62,576 nt of DNA from JADGGM01 sp027307005. Its GTDB lineage: Bacteria > Gemmatimonadota > Gemmatimonadetes > Gemmatimonadales > Gemmatimonadaceae. The DNA is taken from positions 1 to 62,576 of the forward strand of contig DATIEP010000084.1 in assembly GCA_035455745.1 (NCBI GenBank), read 5' to 3'. How positions within the stretch are numbered: the first letter of the stretch is position 1; each line of letters opens with the position of its first letter. Shown one piece after another: positions 54,751 to 62,576 of this stretch. The notes beneath the pieces were generated by a model. The model saw only the letters and a program-made list of their open reading frames with translations. It made no database searches and was not told where the DNA came from. A program made the position numbers and the translations under genes.

Positions 54751-55208
54751 CCGGCGAGCAACAGCCGGCGCTCGGAGTCGCGCGCGTCGTATTCGAGATC
54801 GATCGGCACGACGTCGGCCGGCAGGCGGCTGCCCGCCCGCTCCGGCCACTCGACGAGCACGATGGCGTGCGCGCTCACGATCTCGTCCCATCCGATGTTC
54901 GTCAGGTCGGCCGGCGTGCCTAACCGATAGAGATCGATGTGGTAGATCGTGGCGGTGGCGGCGGCGTAGCGGTGCACGAGCGCGAACGTCGGGCTCGTGA
55001 CCGGCTCGCGAACACCGGCGCCGGCGCAGATGGCTTGCACGAGCGTCGTCTTGCCGGCGCCGAGGTCGCCGGAAATGGCGACGACGAGCGGCGGTCGCGC
55101 CGAAGCGCCGAAATCCTTGCCCCATGCCACGAGCTCATCGCGCGTCAGCGCGATATGCCCGCGCGCCGCGCCCTCGGGCACGACGTGATGATGCGGCGGC
55201 GTGGTCAC
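54747..55208 (-). CDS. tsaE: tRNA t6A biosynthesis ATPase TsaE
   Basis: The 153-residue P-loop ATPase cycles the TsaBDE complex. Walker A is ISGDLGAGKTTLVQAICAG, followed by PTFALVHRY and YHIDLYRLG. GTG start overlaps the uvrB stop (GTGA), and the stop overlaps tsaB. Confidence 0.94.
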   Translation of the reverse strand: MTTPPHHHVVPEGAARGHIALTRDELVAWGKDFGASARPPLVVAISGDLGAGKTTLVQAICAGAGVREPVTSPTFALVHRYAAATATIYHIDLYRLGTPADLTNIGWDEIVSAHAIVLVEWPERAGSRLPADVVPIDLEYDARDSERRLLLAG

Positions 55209-57250
55209 CGCGCCGCCCGCAGACGGTCGAGTCCTCCCGCGCGTCGCGTCACGTTGCCGTCCATCTTCGCCCGGAGCTCGAAGATCTGGTCGCGCAGCGC
55301 CGCGGCGGCCTCGAAGTCCAGCTGGCCCGCCGCTTCCTTCATCTGCTGCTCGAGCATCGCGACGAGCGCCGCCGCATCCATTTCCTTCTCGTACGTCGAC
55401 ACACGCTCGGCCACGCGGCGCTGGGTTTCGCGTTCGCCGCGCGCATCGGCCACCCGGGTGCTGAAGCGAACCTGCTCGGTGCTCTTGACCACGCTGCGCG
55501 GAGTGATCTGGTGCTCGACGTTGTACGCCACCTGCAGCTCGCGGCGGCGGCGCGTCTCGTCGATGCAGCGTTGCATCGAGCCGGTCATCCGGTCGGCGTA
55601 GAAAATGGCGGTGCCCGCGACGTTGCGCGCCGCGCGGCCCACGGTCTGGATGAGGGAGCGATCGCTGCGGAGGAAGCCTTCCTGGTCGGCGTCGAGAATC
55701 GCCACGAGCGACACCTCCGGCAGGTCCAGGCCTTCGCGCAACAGGTTGATGCCGACGAGAACGTCGAAGTCGCCTAACCGGAGACCGCGCACGATCTCCA
55801 TGCGCTCGATGGCATCGATGTCCGAGTGCATGTAGCGCACGCGGACGCCCATCTGCTGCAGATAGTCGGTGAGGTCTTCCGCCATCCGCTTGGTGAGCGT
55901 GGTGACGAGCACGCGTTCGCCGCGCTGCTCGCGCAGCCGGATCTCGTGCAGCAAGTCGTCCACCTGTCCGCGCACCGGGCGTACCTGGATTTCGGGGTCG
56001 ATGAGTCCCGTTGGGCGGATGATCTGCTCCACGACGACGCCTTCCGAGAGCTGCAGCTCGAGCTCGCCGGGCGTCGCCGACACGAAGATCGCGCGCGGCG
56101 TGAGCGACAAGAACTCATCGAACATGAGCGGCCGGTTGTCGAGCGCACTCGGCAGGCGGAAGCCGTAGTCGACGAGCGTGAGCTTGCGCGCGCGGTCGCC
56201 GTTGAACATGCCGCCGATCTGCGGCAGCGTGACGTGCGATTCGTCGACGACGACCAGGAAATCCTCGGGGAAGTAGTCGAACAAGCACGCCGGCCGCTCG
56301 CCTTCGGCGCGTCCCGAAATGTGCCGCGAATAGTTCTCGATGCCCGCGCAGGTCCCGATCTCCATCAACATCTCGATGTCGAAATTGGTGCGGGATTCGA
56401 GACGCTGGGCCTCGAGCAGCTTGCCTGCCTCGCGGAGCAGCGTAAGGCGCTGGTCGAGTTCCGCCCGGATGAGGCCGAGCGCGCGCTCGAGGGTGGCGCG
56501 CGAGGTGACGAAGTGCTTGGCCGGATAGATCGCCGCGCGCTCGAGCTCCGCGATCGCGCGGCCGGTGACGATGTCGATCTTGGAGATGCGCTCGACCTGG
56601 TCGCCCCACATCTCGATGCGCACGCCCTGCTCCTCGTACGCCGGGAAGATCTCGACGGTATCGCCGCGCACGCGGAACGTCCCGCGATCGAAGGCGACGT
56701 CGTTGCGCGAATACTGGATGCCGACGAGCGCGCGCAGAATGTCGTCGCGTCCGCGCACTTCGCCGCGCTTGATCAGCACCATCCGCTCGCGATACTCGAC
56801 CGGATCGCCTAACCCGTAGATCGCCGAGACGGTGGCGACGATGATGACGTCGTCGCGCTCCATGAGGCTCGATGTCGCGCGCAGCCGGAGCCGGTCGATG
56901 TCTTCGTTGATCGACGCGTCCTTTTCGATGTACGTGTCGGTGGACGGCACGTACGCTTCCGGCTGGTAGTAGTCGTAGTACGAGATGAAGTACTCGACTG
57001 CGTTGTTGGGGAAAAAGCTCTTGAGCTCTCCGTACAGTTGGGCGGCGAGCGTCTTGTTGTGCGACAGCACGAGCGTGGGCTTTCCGTGCGCCTGGATGAC
57101 GTTGGCAACGGTCATCGTCTTTCCGGATCCCGTGACACCAAGGAGTGTCTGGAACCGGTCGCCGTGCTGGAGTCTCGCCGAGAGCTCGGCGATGGCACGC
57201 GGCTGATCGCCGGCTGGTTCGAAGGGCGCGGTGAGGGCGAAGTCGGCCAT
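55205..57250 (-). CDS. uvrB: UvrABC system protein B
   Basis: UvrB verifies damage in nucleotide excision repair. The 681-residue protein has Walker A GVTGSGKTMTVANVI, the beta-hairpin YISYYDYYQPEAYVPSTDTYIEKD, the helicase C-domain (VGINLLREGLDLPEVSLVAILDADQEGF) and a C-terminal UVR helix hairpin. ATG 57248-57250; a TATATT -10-like box lies just 8 bases upstream, so the mRNA may be nearly leaderless. Confidence 0.97.
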   Translation of the reverse strand: MADFALTAPFEPAGDQPRAIAELSARLQHGDRFQTLLGVTGSGKTMTVANVIQAHGKPTLVLSHNKTLAAQLYGELKSFFPNNAVEYFISYYDYYQPEAYVPSTDTYIEKDASINEDIDRLRLRATSSLMERDDVIIVATVSAIYGLGDPVEYRERMVLIKRGEVRGRDDILRALVGIQYSRNDVAFDRGTFRVRGDTVEIFPAYEEQGVRIEMWGDQVERISKIDIVTGRAIAELERAAIYPAKHFVTSRATLERALGLIRAELDQRLTLLREAGKLLEAQRLESRTNFDIEMLMEIGTCAGIENYSRHISGRAEGERPACLFDYFPEDFLVVVDESHVTLPQIGGMFNGDRARKLTLVDYGFRLPSALDNRPLMFDEFLSLTPRAIFVSATPGELELQLSEGVVVEQIIRPTGLIDPEIQVRPVRGQVDDLLHEIRLREQRGERVLVTTLTKRMAEDLTDYLQQMGVRVRYMHSDIDAIERMEIVRGLRLGDFDVLVGINLLREGLDLPEVSLVAILDADQEGFLRSDRSLIQTVGRAARNVAGTAIFYADRMTGSMQRCIDETRRRRELQVAYNVEHQITPRSVVKSTEQVRFSTRVADARGERETQRRVAERVSTYEKEMDAAALVAMLEQQMKEAAGQLDFEAAAALRDQIFELRAKMDGNVTRRAGGLDRLRAAR

Positions 57251-57258
57251 AAGCCGTA

Positions 57259-57264
57259 AATATA
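57259..57264 (-). promoter_or_regulatory. uvrB -10-like element, near-leaderless
   Basis: Minus-strand TATATT (57259-57264) sits 8 bases before the uvrB ATG; the -35 is weak (GAACAA at 57282-57287, 17-base spacer). The AT-rich patch contrasts with the repeats to its right. The adjacent TTTGTTCGGTA (57280-57292) also occurs at the recA promoter on the opposite strand. Confidence 0.4.
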
Positions 57265-57293
57265 GTAGCCTTCGACGGGATTTGTTCGGTAAA

Positions 57294-57545
57294 GACGGAC
57301 GAAGCGCGGACACCGCCGGATTGCTTTCATCGCAGCGCTCAATCCGGCTGTGTCCGCGCTTTCTCCGCCTTCAGCGATCTGTTCAATCCGGCCGTGTCCG
57401 CGCTTTGTCCGCCTTCAGCGGTCTGTCCAATCCGGCCGTGTCCGCGCTTTGTCCGCCTTCAGCGGTCTGTCCGTGTCCGCGCTTTGTCCGCCTTCAGCGG
57501 TCTCTTCAATCCGGCCGTGTCCGCGCTTTGACCGCCTTCAGCCCC
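57294..57545. repeat. 44-bp tandem repeats of the GGCGGACA family after relA
   Basis: Units start CAATCCGGC at 57340, 57384, 57428 and 57507, with a truncated 35-base unit at 57472. Each contains, on the minus strand, AAGGCGGACAAAGCGCGGACACGG. A short opposite-strand copy (GACGGACGAAGCGCGGACACC) lies at 57294-57314. The array fills the gap between uvrB and relA (57251-57551); no gene is visible there. Confidence 0.93.
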
Positions 57546-57551
57546 CCTTTC

Positions 57552-59744
57552 CTACTCCTGAGCCACGCGCTCCCGCCGCGTCACATCCGTCACGCCTTTG
57601 ACCCGTCTCACGGCGCGGATGATTTTCTGGAGGTGCGTGAGGTTCTCGACCTCGACCAGCACCGAACCAGAGACCCCGCCGCCGTCGCCGCTCCGAAGCT
57701 CCATGCTCTTGATGTTCGTGCCGGTGTTCGTCACGGCTTCGGCCACGTCGGCGTAGAGGCCGCGCCGGTCGGAGGCTTCGAGGGCGAGGCGCACGAGGAA
57801 GAGCTCCCCGTCCATCTCCTGCCAATCGATGTCGAGCCGGCGCTCGGGCTCGTGCGAGAGCAGGAGGACGTTCGGGCAGTCCGTTCGGTGGATGCTCACG
57901 CCGCGGCCGCGGGTGACGTAGCCGACGACGGGGTCGCCGGGCACGGGTTGGCAGCATTGGGAATAGCGCACCATCAAGCCGTCCACGCCCTGGATGCGCA
58001 CGCCTTTCGACGCGCCGCGCATGCGGTCGACGAGCCGCTCGAACGCGCTCGATTTGGACGGCGCCGCGCCATCCTGGAGCGCTTCGACGCCCGGATAGAT
58101 GGCCTTGAGCGCCTGCAGCACGTGCACGTCGCCCTGGCCTAACGATGCAATGAGGTGCCTGGCGTCCGTTAGGCCGAGCGATTTGGCGGCGCGGCTCAGC
58201 GCATCGTCGTCGGGACGGGTGAGGTGGCGCCGGCGCACTTCGCGGTCCAGCATCTCGCGTCCCACCTTCGCCGACGTATTCTGCTCTTCCTGCTTGATCC
58301 ACTGGCGGATCTTGTGGCGCGCGCGTCCCGTCCTCACGTGCGATAGCCAGTCGCGGCTCGGCCGCGCACTCGGCGCGGTGAGAATTTCGACCGTATCCGA
58401 GTTGCGCAGCTGCCGGGACAGCGGCGCAATGCGGCCGTTGACGCGCGCGCCCTGGCAGTGCTGCCCGACCTCCGTGTGCACGGCGAAGGCGAAGTCGAGC
58501 GGCGTCGCGTTCTTCGGCAGCTGGATCACGTCGCCCGTCGGCGTGAAGACGAAGATCTCGTCCTGGTACAGGTCGAGCTTGAGCAGCTCGAGGAATTCGT
58601 CGGGCGTCTTGGCATCGAGCTGCGCCTCGAGAATCTGACGGAACCACGCCAATCGCTCGTCGAGCTTGTCCGTACGACGCGGGCCTTCCGCGCTCTCCTT
58701 GTAGACCCAGTGGGCGGCGATGCCGTACTCCGCCGTCTGGTGCATCTGATGCGTGCGGATCTGCACCTCGTACAGCTGCCGTCCGGGTCCGAACACCGTG
58801 GTGTGCAGCGACTGGTAGCCGTTGGACTTGGGCTGCGCGATGTAGTCCTTGATCCGCTCCTGCAGGGGCGTCCACGCTTCGTGGATGATGCCTAACGCAT
58901 GGTAGCAGTCGGGGACGCTGTCGACCAGCACGCGAACGGCCATGAGGTCGTAAATCTCCTCGTACGGCTTCTCGCGCTGCTTCATCTTCTTGTAGATCGA
59001 CCACAGGTGCTTCGGCCGCCCAACGACGTCGACCGACGCGATGCCCGCGCGGGTCAGCTCGCGCTCGAGCGGCTCCGCGAACTGCGCGATGAGCTTCTCG
59101 CGCTCGCCGCGCTTCTGCGCCACCAGCTTTGCCAGCTTTTTGTACTCGAGCACTTCGAGGTGCTTGAACGACAGATCTTCGAGCTCCCACCGCACGCGCG
59201 CCATACCGAAGCGGTGCGCCATGGGCGCGTACAGGTCCATGGTCTCCTGCGCGATGCGGCGCCGCTTCTCCTCGGGGAGATAGTCCAGCGTGCGCATGTT
59301 GTGCAGGCGATCCGCGAGCTTGATGAGGATGACCCGGATGTCCTTCGCGATCGAGAGCAGCAGCTTGCGGTAGTTCTCGACCTGCCGCTCCTGCGTCGAG
59401 CGAAACGAGATGTTGCCGATTTTCGTGACGCCGTCGACGATCTGCGCCATCTCGACGCCGAACTCGCGCTCGATGTCGTCGACCGTGACCGAGGTGTCTT
59501 CGACGACATCGTGAATCAGCCCGCTCGCGACCGTGATCGAATCGAGGTGCAGCTCGGCCAGAATCTTGGCGACGGCGACGCAATGCGAGACGTAGTCGTC
59601 GCCCGAGGAGCGCTTCTGTCCCTCGTGTGCGCGGCGACCGAACTGGTAGGCGCGCGTGAGCAACTCGGTATCGAGCCGATCGAGTACCGGATCGTCGGCA
59701 AGATCCCAGCCGGGAATGACGGACTTGAGTGCGGTTGCAGTCAC
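57552..59744 (-). CDS. Bifunctional (p)ppGpp synthetase/hydrolase RelA/SpoT (Rel)
   Basis: This 730-residue alarmone enzyme has an HD hydrolase domain with ASGLIHDVVEDTSV (intact HD...ED). The synthetase domain has ERIKDYIAQPKSNGYQSLHTTVFGP; the R-x-K-D pattern marks the bifunctional type. A TGS domain (FTPTGDVIQLPKNATPLDFAF) and a C-terminal ACT domain follow. It would make and degrade (p)ppGpp in the stringent response. GTG start overlaps radC (GTGA). Repeats follow its stop. Confidence 0.95.
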   Translation of the reverse strand: MTATALKSVIPGWDLADDPVLDRLDTELLTRAYQFGRRAHEGQKRSSGDDYVSHCVAVAKILAELHLDSITVASGLIHDVVEDTSVTVDDIEREFGVEMAQIVDGVTKIGNISFRSTQERQVENYRKLLLSIAKDIRVILIKLADRLHNMRTLDYLPEEKRRRIAQETMDLYAPMAHRFGMARVRWELEDLSFKHLEVLEYKKLAKLVAQKRGEREKLIAQFAEPLERELTRAGIASVDVVGRPKHLWSIYKKMKQREKPYEEIYDLMAVRVLVDSVPDCYHALGIIHEAWTPLQERIKDYIAQPKSNGYQSLHTTVFGPGRQLYEVQIRTHQMHQTAEYGIAAHWVYKESAEGPRRTDKLDERLAWFRQILEAQLDAKTPDEFLELLKLDLYQDEIFVFTPTGDVIQLPKNATPLDFAFAVHTEVGQHCQGARVNGRIAPLSRQLRNSDTVEILTAPSARPSRDWLSHVRTGRARHKIRQWIKQEEQNTSAKVGREMLDREVRRRHLTRPDDDALSRAAKSLGLTDARHLIASLGQGDVHVLQALKAIYPGVEALQDGAAPSKSSAFERLVDRMRGASKGVRIQGVDGLMVRYSQCCQPVPGDPVVGYVTRGRGVSIHRTDCPNVLLLSHEPERRLDIDWQEMDGELFLVRLALEASDRRGLYADVAEAVTNTGTNIKSMELRSGDGGGVSGSVLVEVENLTHLQKIIRAVRRVKGVTDVTRRERVAQE

Positions 59745-60454
59745 AGCAAACCTGTCTCCGCGAAACTGACGTAGCGTCCGCGACCGATGATGACGTGGTC
59801 GTGAACCGGTATGTCTAACAAACGCCCCGCCGACACGAGCTGCTCCGTGACTACCCGGTCATCGACCGAGGGCGACGGATCGCCGCTCGGGTGGTTGTGC
59901 ACCAGAATGATGGCCGCCGCGCGTTCGGCGATGGCTTCTCGAAAGACTTCGCGCGGATGAACGAGCGACGAGTTCAAAATCCCGCGTGTCACGGTAATGT
60001 CGCGCTCCATGCGGTGTTGCGCATCGAGCACGGCCACGTGGAATTCTTCGACAGGCAGATCCTGGAGTCGGTCGGCGAACGCGCCGAACACGTCTCGCGG
60101 CGAGCGCATCGGAGCGCCTTCTTCGCGCTCCTCGGCCGCCATGCGGCGACCCAACTCCAGCGCAGCGTGTATCGCAATTGCGCGCGCAGGTCCCATGCCG
60201 CGGCCAGCCGTGAGCGTCGCGACCGGCTGCGCTGCGATGCGTCGGAGCGAGCCGCCTACCTGTATCAGAATATCCTGCGCGAGTGCCAACGTCGATCGCC
60301 CGCCGGCACCCGAGCCGAGCACGATGGCGAGCAGTTCGCTTACACTGAGCGCGCCAGCACCGTGCTGCTTGAGCCGCTCACGCGGCCGTTCGGTGCGTGG
60401 CAGCTCTTTAATACTTAACGTTTTGGCGGATTCCGGGCCAGGCTGCTCGGACAT
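59741..60454 (-). CDS. radC: RadC family JAB/MPN-domain protein
   Basis: The 237-residue protein has an N-terminal UPF0758 region (ERPRERLKQHGAGALSVSELLAIVLGSG) and the JAMM metal motif LVHNHPSGDPSPSVDD. The role in DNA repair is disputed; a metallo-peptidase-like fold is known. It is translationally coupled to rel by a 4-base overlap. Confidence 0.92.
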   Translation of the reverse strand: MSEQPGPESAKTLSIKELPRTERPRERLKQHGAGALSVSELLAIVLGSGAGGRSTLALAQDILIQVGGSLRRIAAQPVATLTAGRGMGPARAIAIHAALELGRRMAAEEREEGAPMRSPRDVFGAFADRLQDLPVEEFHVAVLDAQHRMERDITVTRGILNSSLVHPREVFREAIAERAAAIILVHNHPSGDPSPSVDDRVVTEQLVSAGRLLDIPVHDHVIIGRGRYVSFAETGLL

Positions 60455-60549
60455 GCACGACCTCCGCGCCGCGGGTTGAGGGCGGAGAAGGTGTGCGGGC
60501 GGCGTTGCCGGGCCCGCACCGGAAGATCGCGAAGCGGACCGAACGCTTG

Positions 60550-60653
60550 CAGAAAGGCGGACAAAGCGCGGACGTAAACGGACAAAGCGCGGACAGACGA
60601 GTCCTCAAGGCCTGTGTCCGTCTCTGTCCGTCTCGGTCCGCGCCGTGTCCGCC
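60550..60653. repeat. GGCGGACA-family inverted pair after secA
   Basis: Plus strand at 60553-60600 reads AAAGGCGGACAAAGCGCGGACG, then AAACGGACAAAGCGCGGACAG; the minus strand directly after the secA stop reads GGCGGACACGGCGCGGACCG then GACGGACAGAGACGGACACAGG. The two face each other. The rest of the gap 60455-60549 shows nothing clear. Confidence 0.88.
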
Positions 60654-62576
60654 TTAAACGTTAGCCCCGTGGCACTTCTTGTACTTCAGGCCTGATCCGC
60701 AGGGACAGGGGTCGTTGCGCCGCACCTTGGACCAGTCGACGTTGGCTGGTTTGCTGTTGTCGCCCAACGTGCGCGTGCGGCCGGCGCCGACGATGGTGGG
60801 CGCTTTGCGCGCCGGCTGGGCCGGTGCCGACTCGGCCGGCGCGGCAGGCGACGCCGCGCCGGCGTTCTGCGACGCCGGCTCCGGCTCCTCGGCCGGCACG
60901 TCCTCCAAGATGCCTAACGCATTGTAGCGCCGCGCCGGCGCGGATCCGCCCTGCGGCCCGCTTCCGTTAGGCCGAGGCGGCTGGGGCGCCGCGGGTTCCG
61001 GCGGCGAGAACACCAGCTGCGCGCGCAGGAACCGCTCGGTAAACGTGTTGTACACGTCGTTCATCAAATCGACGAACATCGTGTATGCTTCCTTCTTGTA
61101 TTCGATGAGCGGATCCGTCTGCCCCCAGCTGCGGTACTGGATGGCCGCGCGCAGCTGGTCCAGATCGTACAGATGGTCCTTCCACTTCTCGTCGAGCACG
61201 TTGAGCATCACGATCGACAGCAGCTGCATGCCGAATTCGTTCAGGCTCTTGAACTTCGCGTCGAACGCCGCGTGGCCCGCGTCGCGCGCCGATTGCTGGG
61301 CATCGGGAATCGTCTCCGGCCTGCCCTCGGCGCCCTCCTCGAACTGCGGGACGATGAGGAGATAGTGCATGAGGAGATCCTGCCGCAGCAACTGGAAGTC
61401 CCACTCTTCGGGATTCTCCACCGTCGCCAGAGCAGTCTCGACGCGATGGTCCAGCGCGCCGTCGATCATCTTGAGCGCTTCGCCCTTGAGCTCTTCCCCG
61501 CCCTCCATGGCGAACGAGCGCAGCGCGTAGATCACTTCGCGCTGCTGGTTCATCACATCGTCGAAATCGAGCAGGCGTTTGCGCGACTGGAAGTGATTCA
61601 TCTCGACGCGCTTCTGCGCCTGCTCAATCGAGCGCGTGATCAGCGAATGCGAGAGCACCTCGCCTTCCTGCGCGCCTAACCGATCCATCAGCTTCGCGAT
61701 GCGCTCGGAGCCGAACAGCCGCATCAGGTCGTCTTCGAGCGAGAGGAAGAACTGCGAGGCGCCCGGATCGCCCTGGCGGCCGGCGCGGCCGCGCAGCTGC
61801 CGGTCGATGCGCCGCGACTCGTGGCGCTCGGATCCGATGATGTGCAGGCCGCCCGGCTCGACGATCTGGACGTCCTTGCCGTCGGCATCCTTGACCGTCG
61901 AGTCGTGCGATTCCGTGACGGCGGGGCCGAGTTTGATGTCGGTGCCGCGGCCGGCCATGTTCGTCGCGATGGTGATCGCGCCGGGCTGCCCGGCGCCGGC
62001 GATGATCTCCGCCTCGCGCTGGTGATACTTGGCGTTGAGGACGTTGTGCTTGAGGCCCGCGCGCTGGAACATGCGCGAGAGCGTCTCGGACACGTCGACG
62101 TTCACCGTCCCGATCAGCACCGGGATGCCGAGTCCGTGCAGCCGCTCGGTCTCCTGCATGATCGCGTTGTACTTCTCGCGCCGCGTCTTGTAGATGAGAT
62201 CGTGGCGGTCATCGCGAATCACCGGCTTGTTCGTCGGAATTACGGACACGCCTAACTTGTAGATCTCGTGGAATTCCGTCTCTTCGGTTTCCGCCGTACC
62301 GGTCATGCCCGCCAACTTCTCGTACATGCGGAAGTAATTCTGGATCGTGATCGTGGCGAGCGTCTGCGTCTCGCCCTTCACCTGCACGCCTTCCTTGGCC
62401 TCGACGGCCTGGTGCAAGCCCTCCGACCACCGCCGGCCCGGCATCGTGCGGCCCGTGAACTCGTCCACGATCAACACCTGGCCGTCCTGCACCACGTAGT
62501 TGACGTCCTTCTCGTACAACGCGTGCGCGCGCAACAGCTGGTGAATGATGTTCAGCTTCTCGCTCTTGATCGCGTA
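60654..62576 (-). CDS. secA: Preprotein translocase subunit SecA (C-terminal part, cut by window edge)
   Basis: Reading frame is open to the window end, so this is the last 640 residues of SecA. It includes the NBD2 motor (VLIGTVNVDVSE, TIATNMAGRGTDIKLG, HESRRIDRQLRGRAGRQGDPGASQFFLSLEDDL), the scaffold and wing helices, and a Pro/Ala-rich linker. The C-terminal zinc motif has CPCGSGLKYKKCHG. The gene ends in the TAAGGCGGAC stop-plus-repeat junction. SecA powers export through SecYEG; the missing N-terminus is outside the window. Confidence 0.97.
   Translation of the reverse strand, partial: YAIKSEKLNIIHQLLRAHALYEKDVNYVVQDGQVLIVDEFTGRTMPGRRWSEGLHQAVEAKEGVQVKGETQTLATITIQNYFRMYEKLAGMTGTAETEETEFHEIYKLGVSVIPTNKPVIRDDRHDLIYKTRREKYNAIMQETERLHGLGIPVLIGTVNVDVSETLSRMFQRAGLKHNVLNAKYHQREAEIIAGAGQPGAITIATNMAGRGTDIKLGPAVTESHDSTVKDADGKDVQIVEPGGLHIIGSERHESRRIDRQLRGRAGRQGDPGASQFFLSLEDDLMRLFGSERIAKLMDRLGAQEGEVLSHSLITRSIEQAQKRVEMNHFQSRKRLLDFDDVMNQQREVIYALRSFAMEGGEELKGEALKMIDGALDHRVETALATVENPEEWDFQLLRQDLLMHYLLIVPQFEEGAEGRPETIPDAQQSARDAGHAAFDAKFKSLNEFGMQLLSIVMLNVLDEKWKDHLYDLDQLRAAIQYRSWGQTDPLIEYKKEAYTMFVDLMNDVYNTFTERFLRAQLVFSPPEPAAPQPPRPNGSGPQGGSAPARRYNALGILEDVPAEEPEPASQNAGAASPAAPAESAPAQPARKAPTIVGAGRTRTLGDNSKPANVDWSKVRRNDPCPCGSGLKYKKCHGANV

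Overview
The window is a gene-dense, high-GC stretch of a diderm (Gram-negative-type) bacterial chromosome. It carries Tol-Pal, LptD, Tat, a type IV pilus retraction-type ATPase, a heptose isomerase, (p)ppGpp metabolism and core repair genes. Gene order and protein style look most like Gemmatimonadota; that assignment is an inference, because no rRNA gene or marker search is available. All genes but two (1604-3400 and 29074-30903) lie on the minus strand. Most neighbours overlap by 1-10 bases (ATGA, GTGA, TGATG) and form long translationally coupled operons. I found no rRNA, tRNA, CRISPR array, insertion sequence or prophage.

Layout, read along the minus strand from right to left. secA (partial, cut by the window edge). 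radC-relA. uvrB-tsaE-tsaB-rimI (repair and t6A modification), then ssb. A LysM protein with its own terminator. A heme and envelope supercluster: ccsA/hemX-like, siroheme synthase, hemA, a GalE-like epimerase, tolQ, tolR, a TonB/TolA-like protein, tolB, pal, cpoB, tatC, lptD. A lipoprotein with fibronectin-like sequence. hutH with a radical SAM gene. TPR protein, polyprenyl diphosphate synthase, DUF4321-type protein, tatA. A plus-strand PpiD-like chaperone. A nine-gene operon: TPR protein, aroQ, pepP, accB, pilT-like, accC, comB, ftsK, secreted protein. yraN, recA, recX. A twelve-gene operon from alaS to hflX, including a PcrB-type prenylglyceryl phosphate synthase, cpsB-like, gmhA, an SDR gene, an asparaginase, cca, a ZIP transporter and rarA. 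A plus-strand GltD-like ferredoxin oxidoreductase. Finally a nucleotide-sugar dehydrogenase.

Two signals go beyond ordinary genes. First, the 7-mer GTTAGGC/GCCTAAC occurs about 70 times by hand count, roughly ten-fold more than base composition predicts. It appears in several reading frames, inside stop codons, and as a pair flanking a terminator, which suggests selection on DNA or RNA sequence rather than on protein. Second, a family of GGCGGACA / GCGCGGACA repeats sits directly after the stop codons of operon-terminal genes at five places (after hflX, the 18573 gene, lptD, relA and secA). It keeps the same orientation relative to the gene, and usually faces a second block in the opposite orientation. 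Two proteins have C-termini encoded by these repeats. Regulatory candidates include a recA promoter with an inverted repeat at the predicted start site, a recA-recX terminator, a near-leaderless alaS promoter with an 8-bp inverted repeat, and a perfect 16-bp palindrome upstream of a TPR gene. hflX appears to start at ATT behind a good ribosome binding site.
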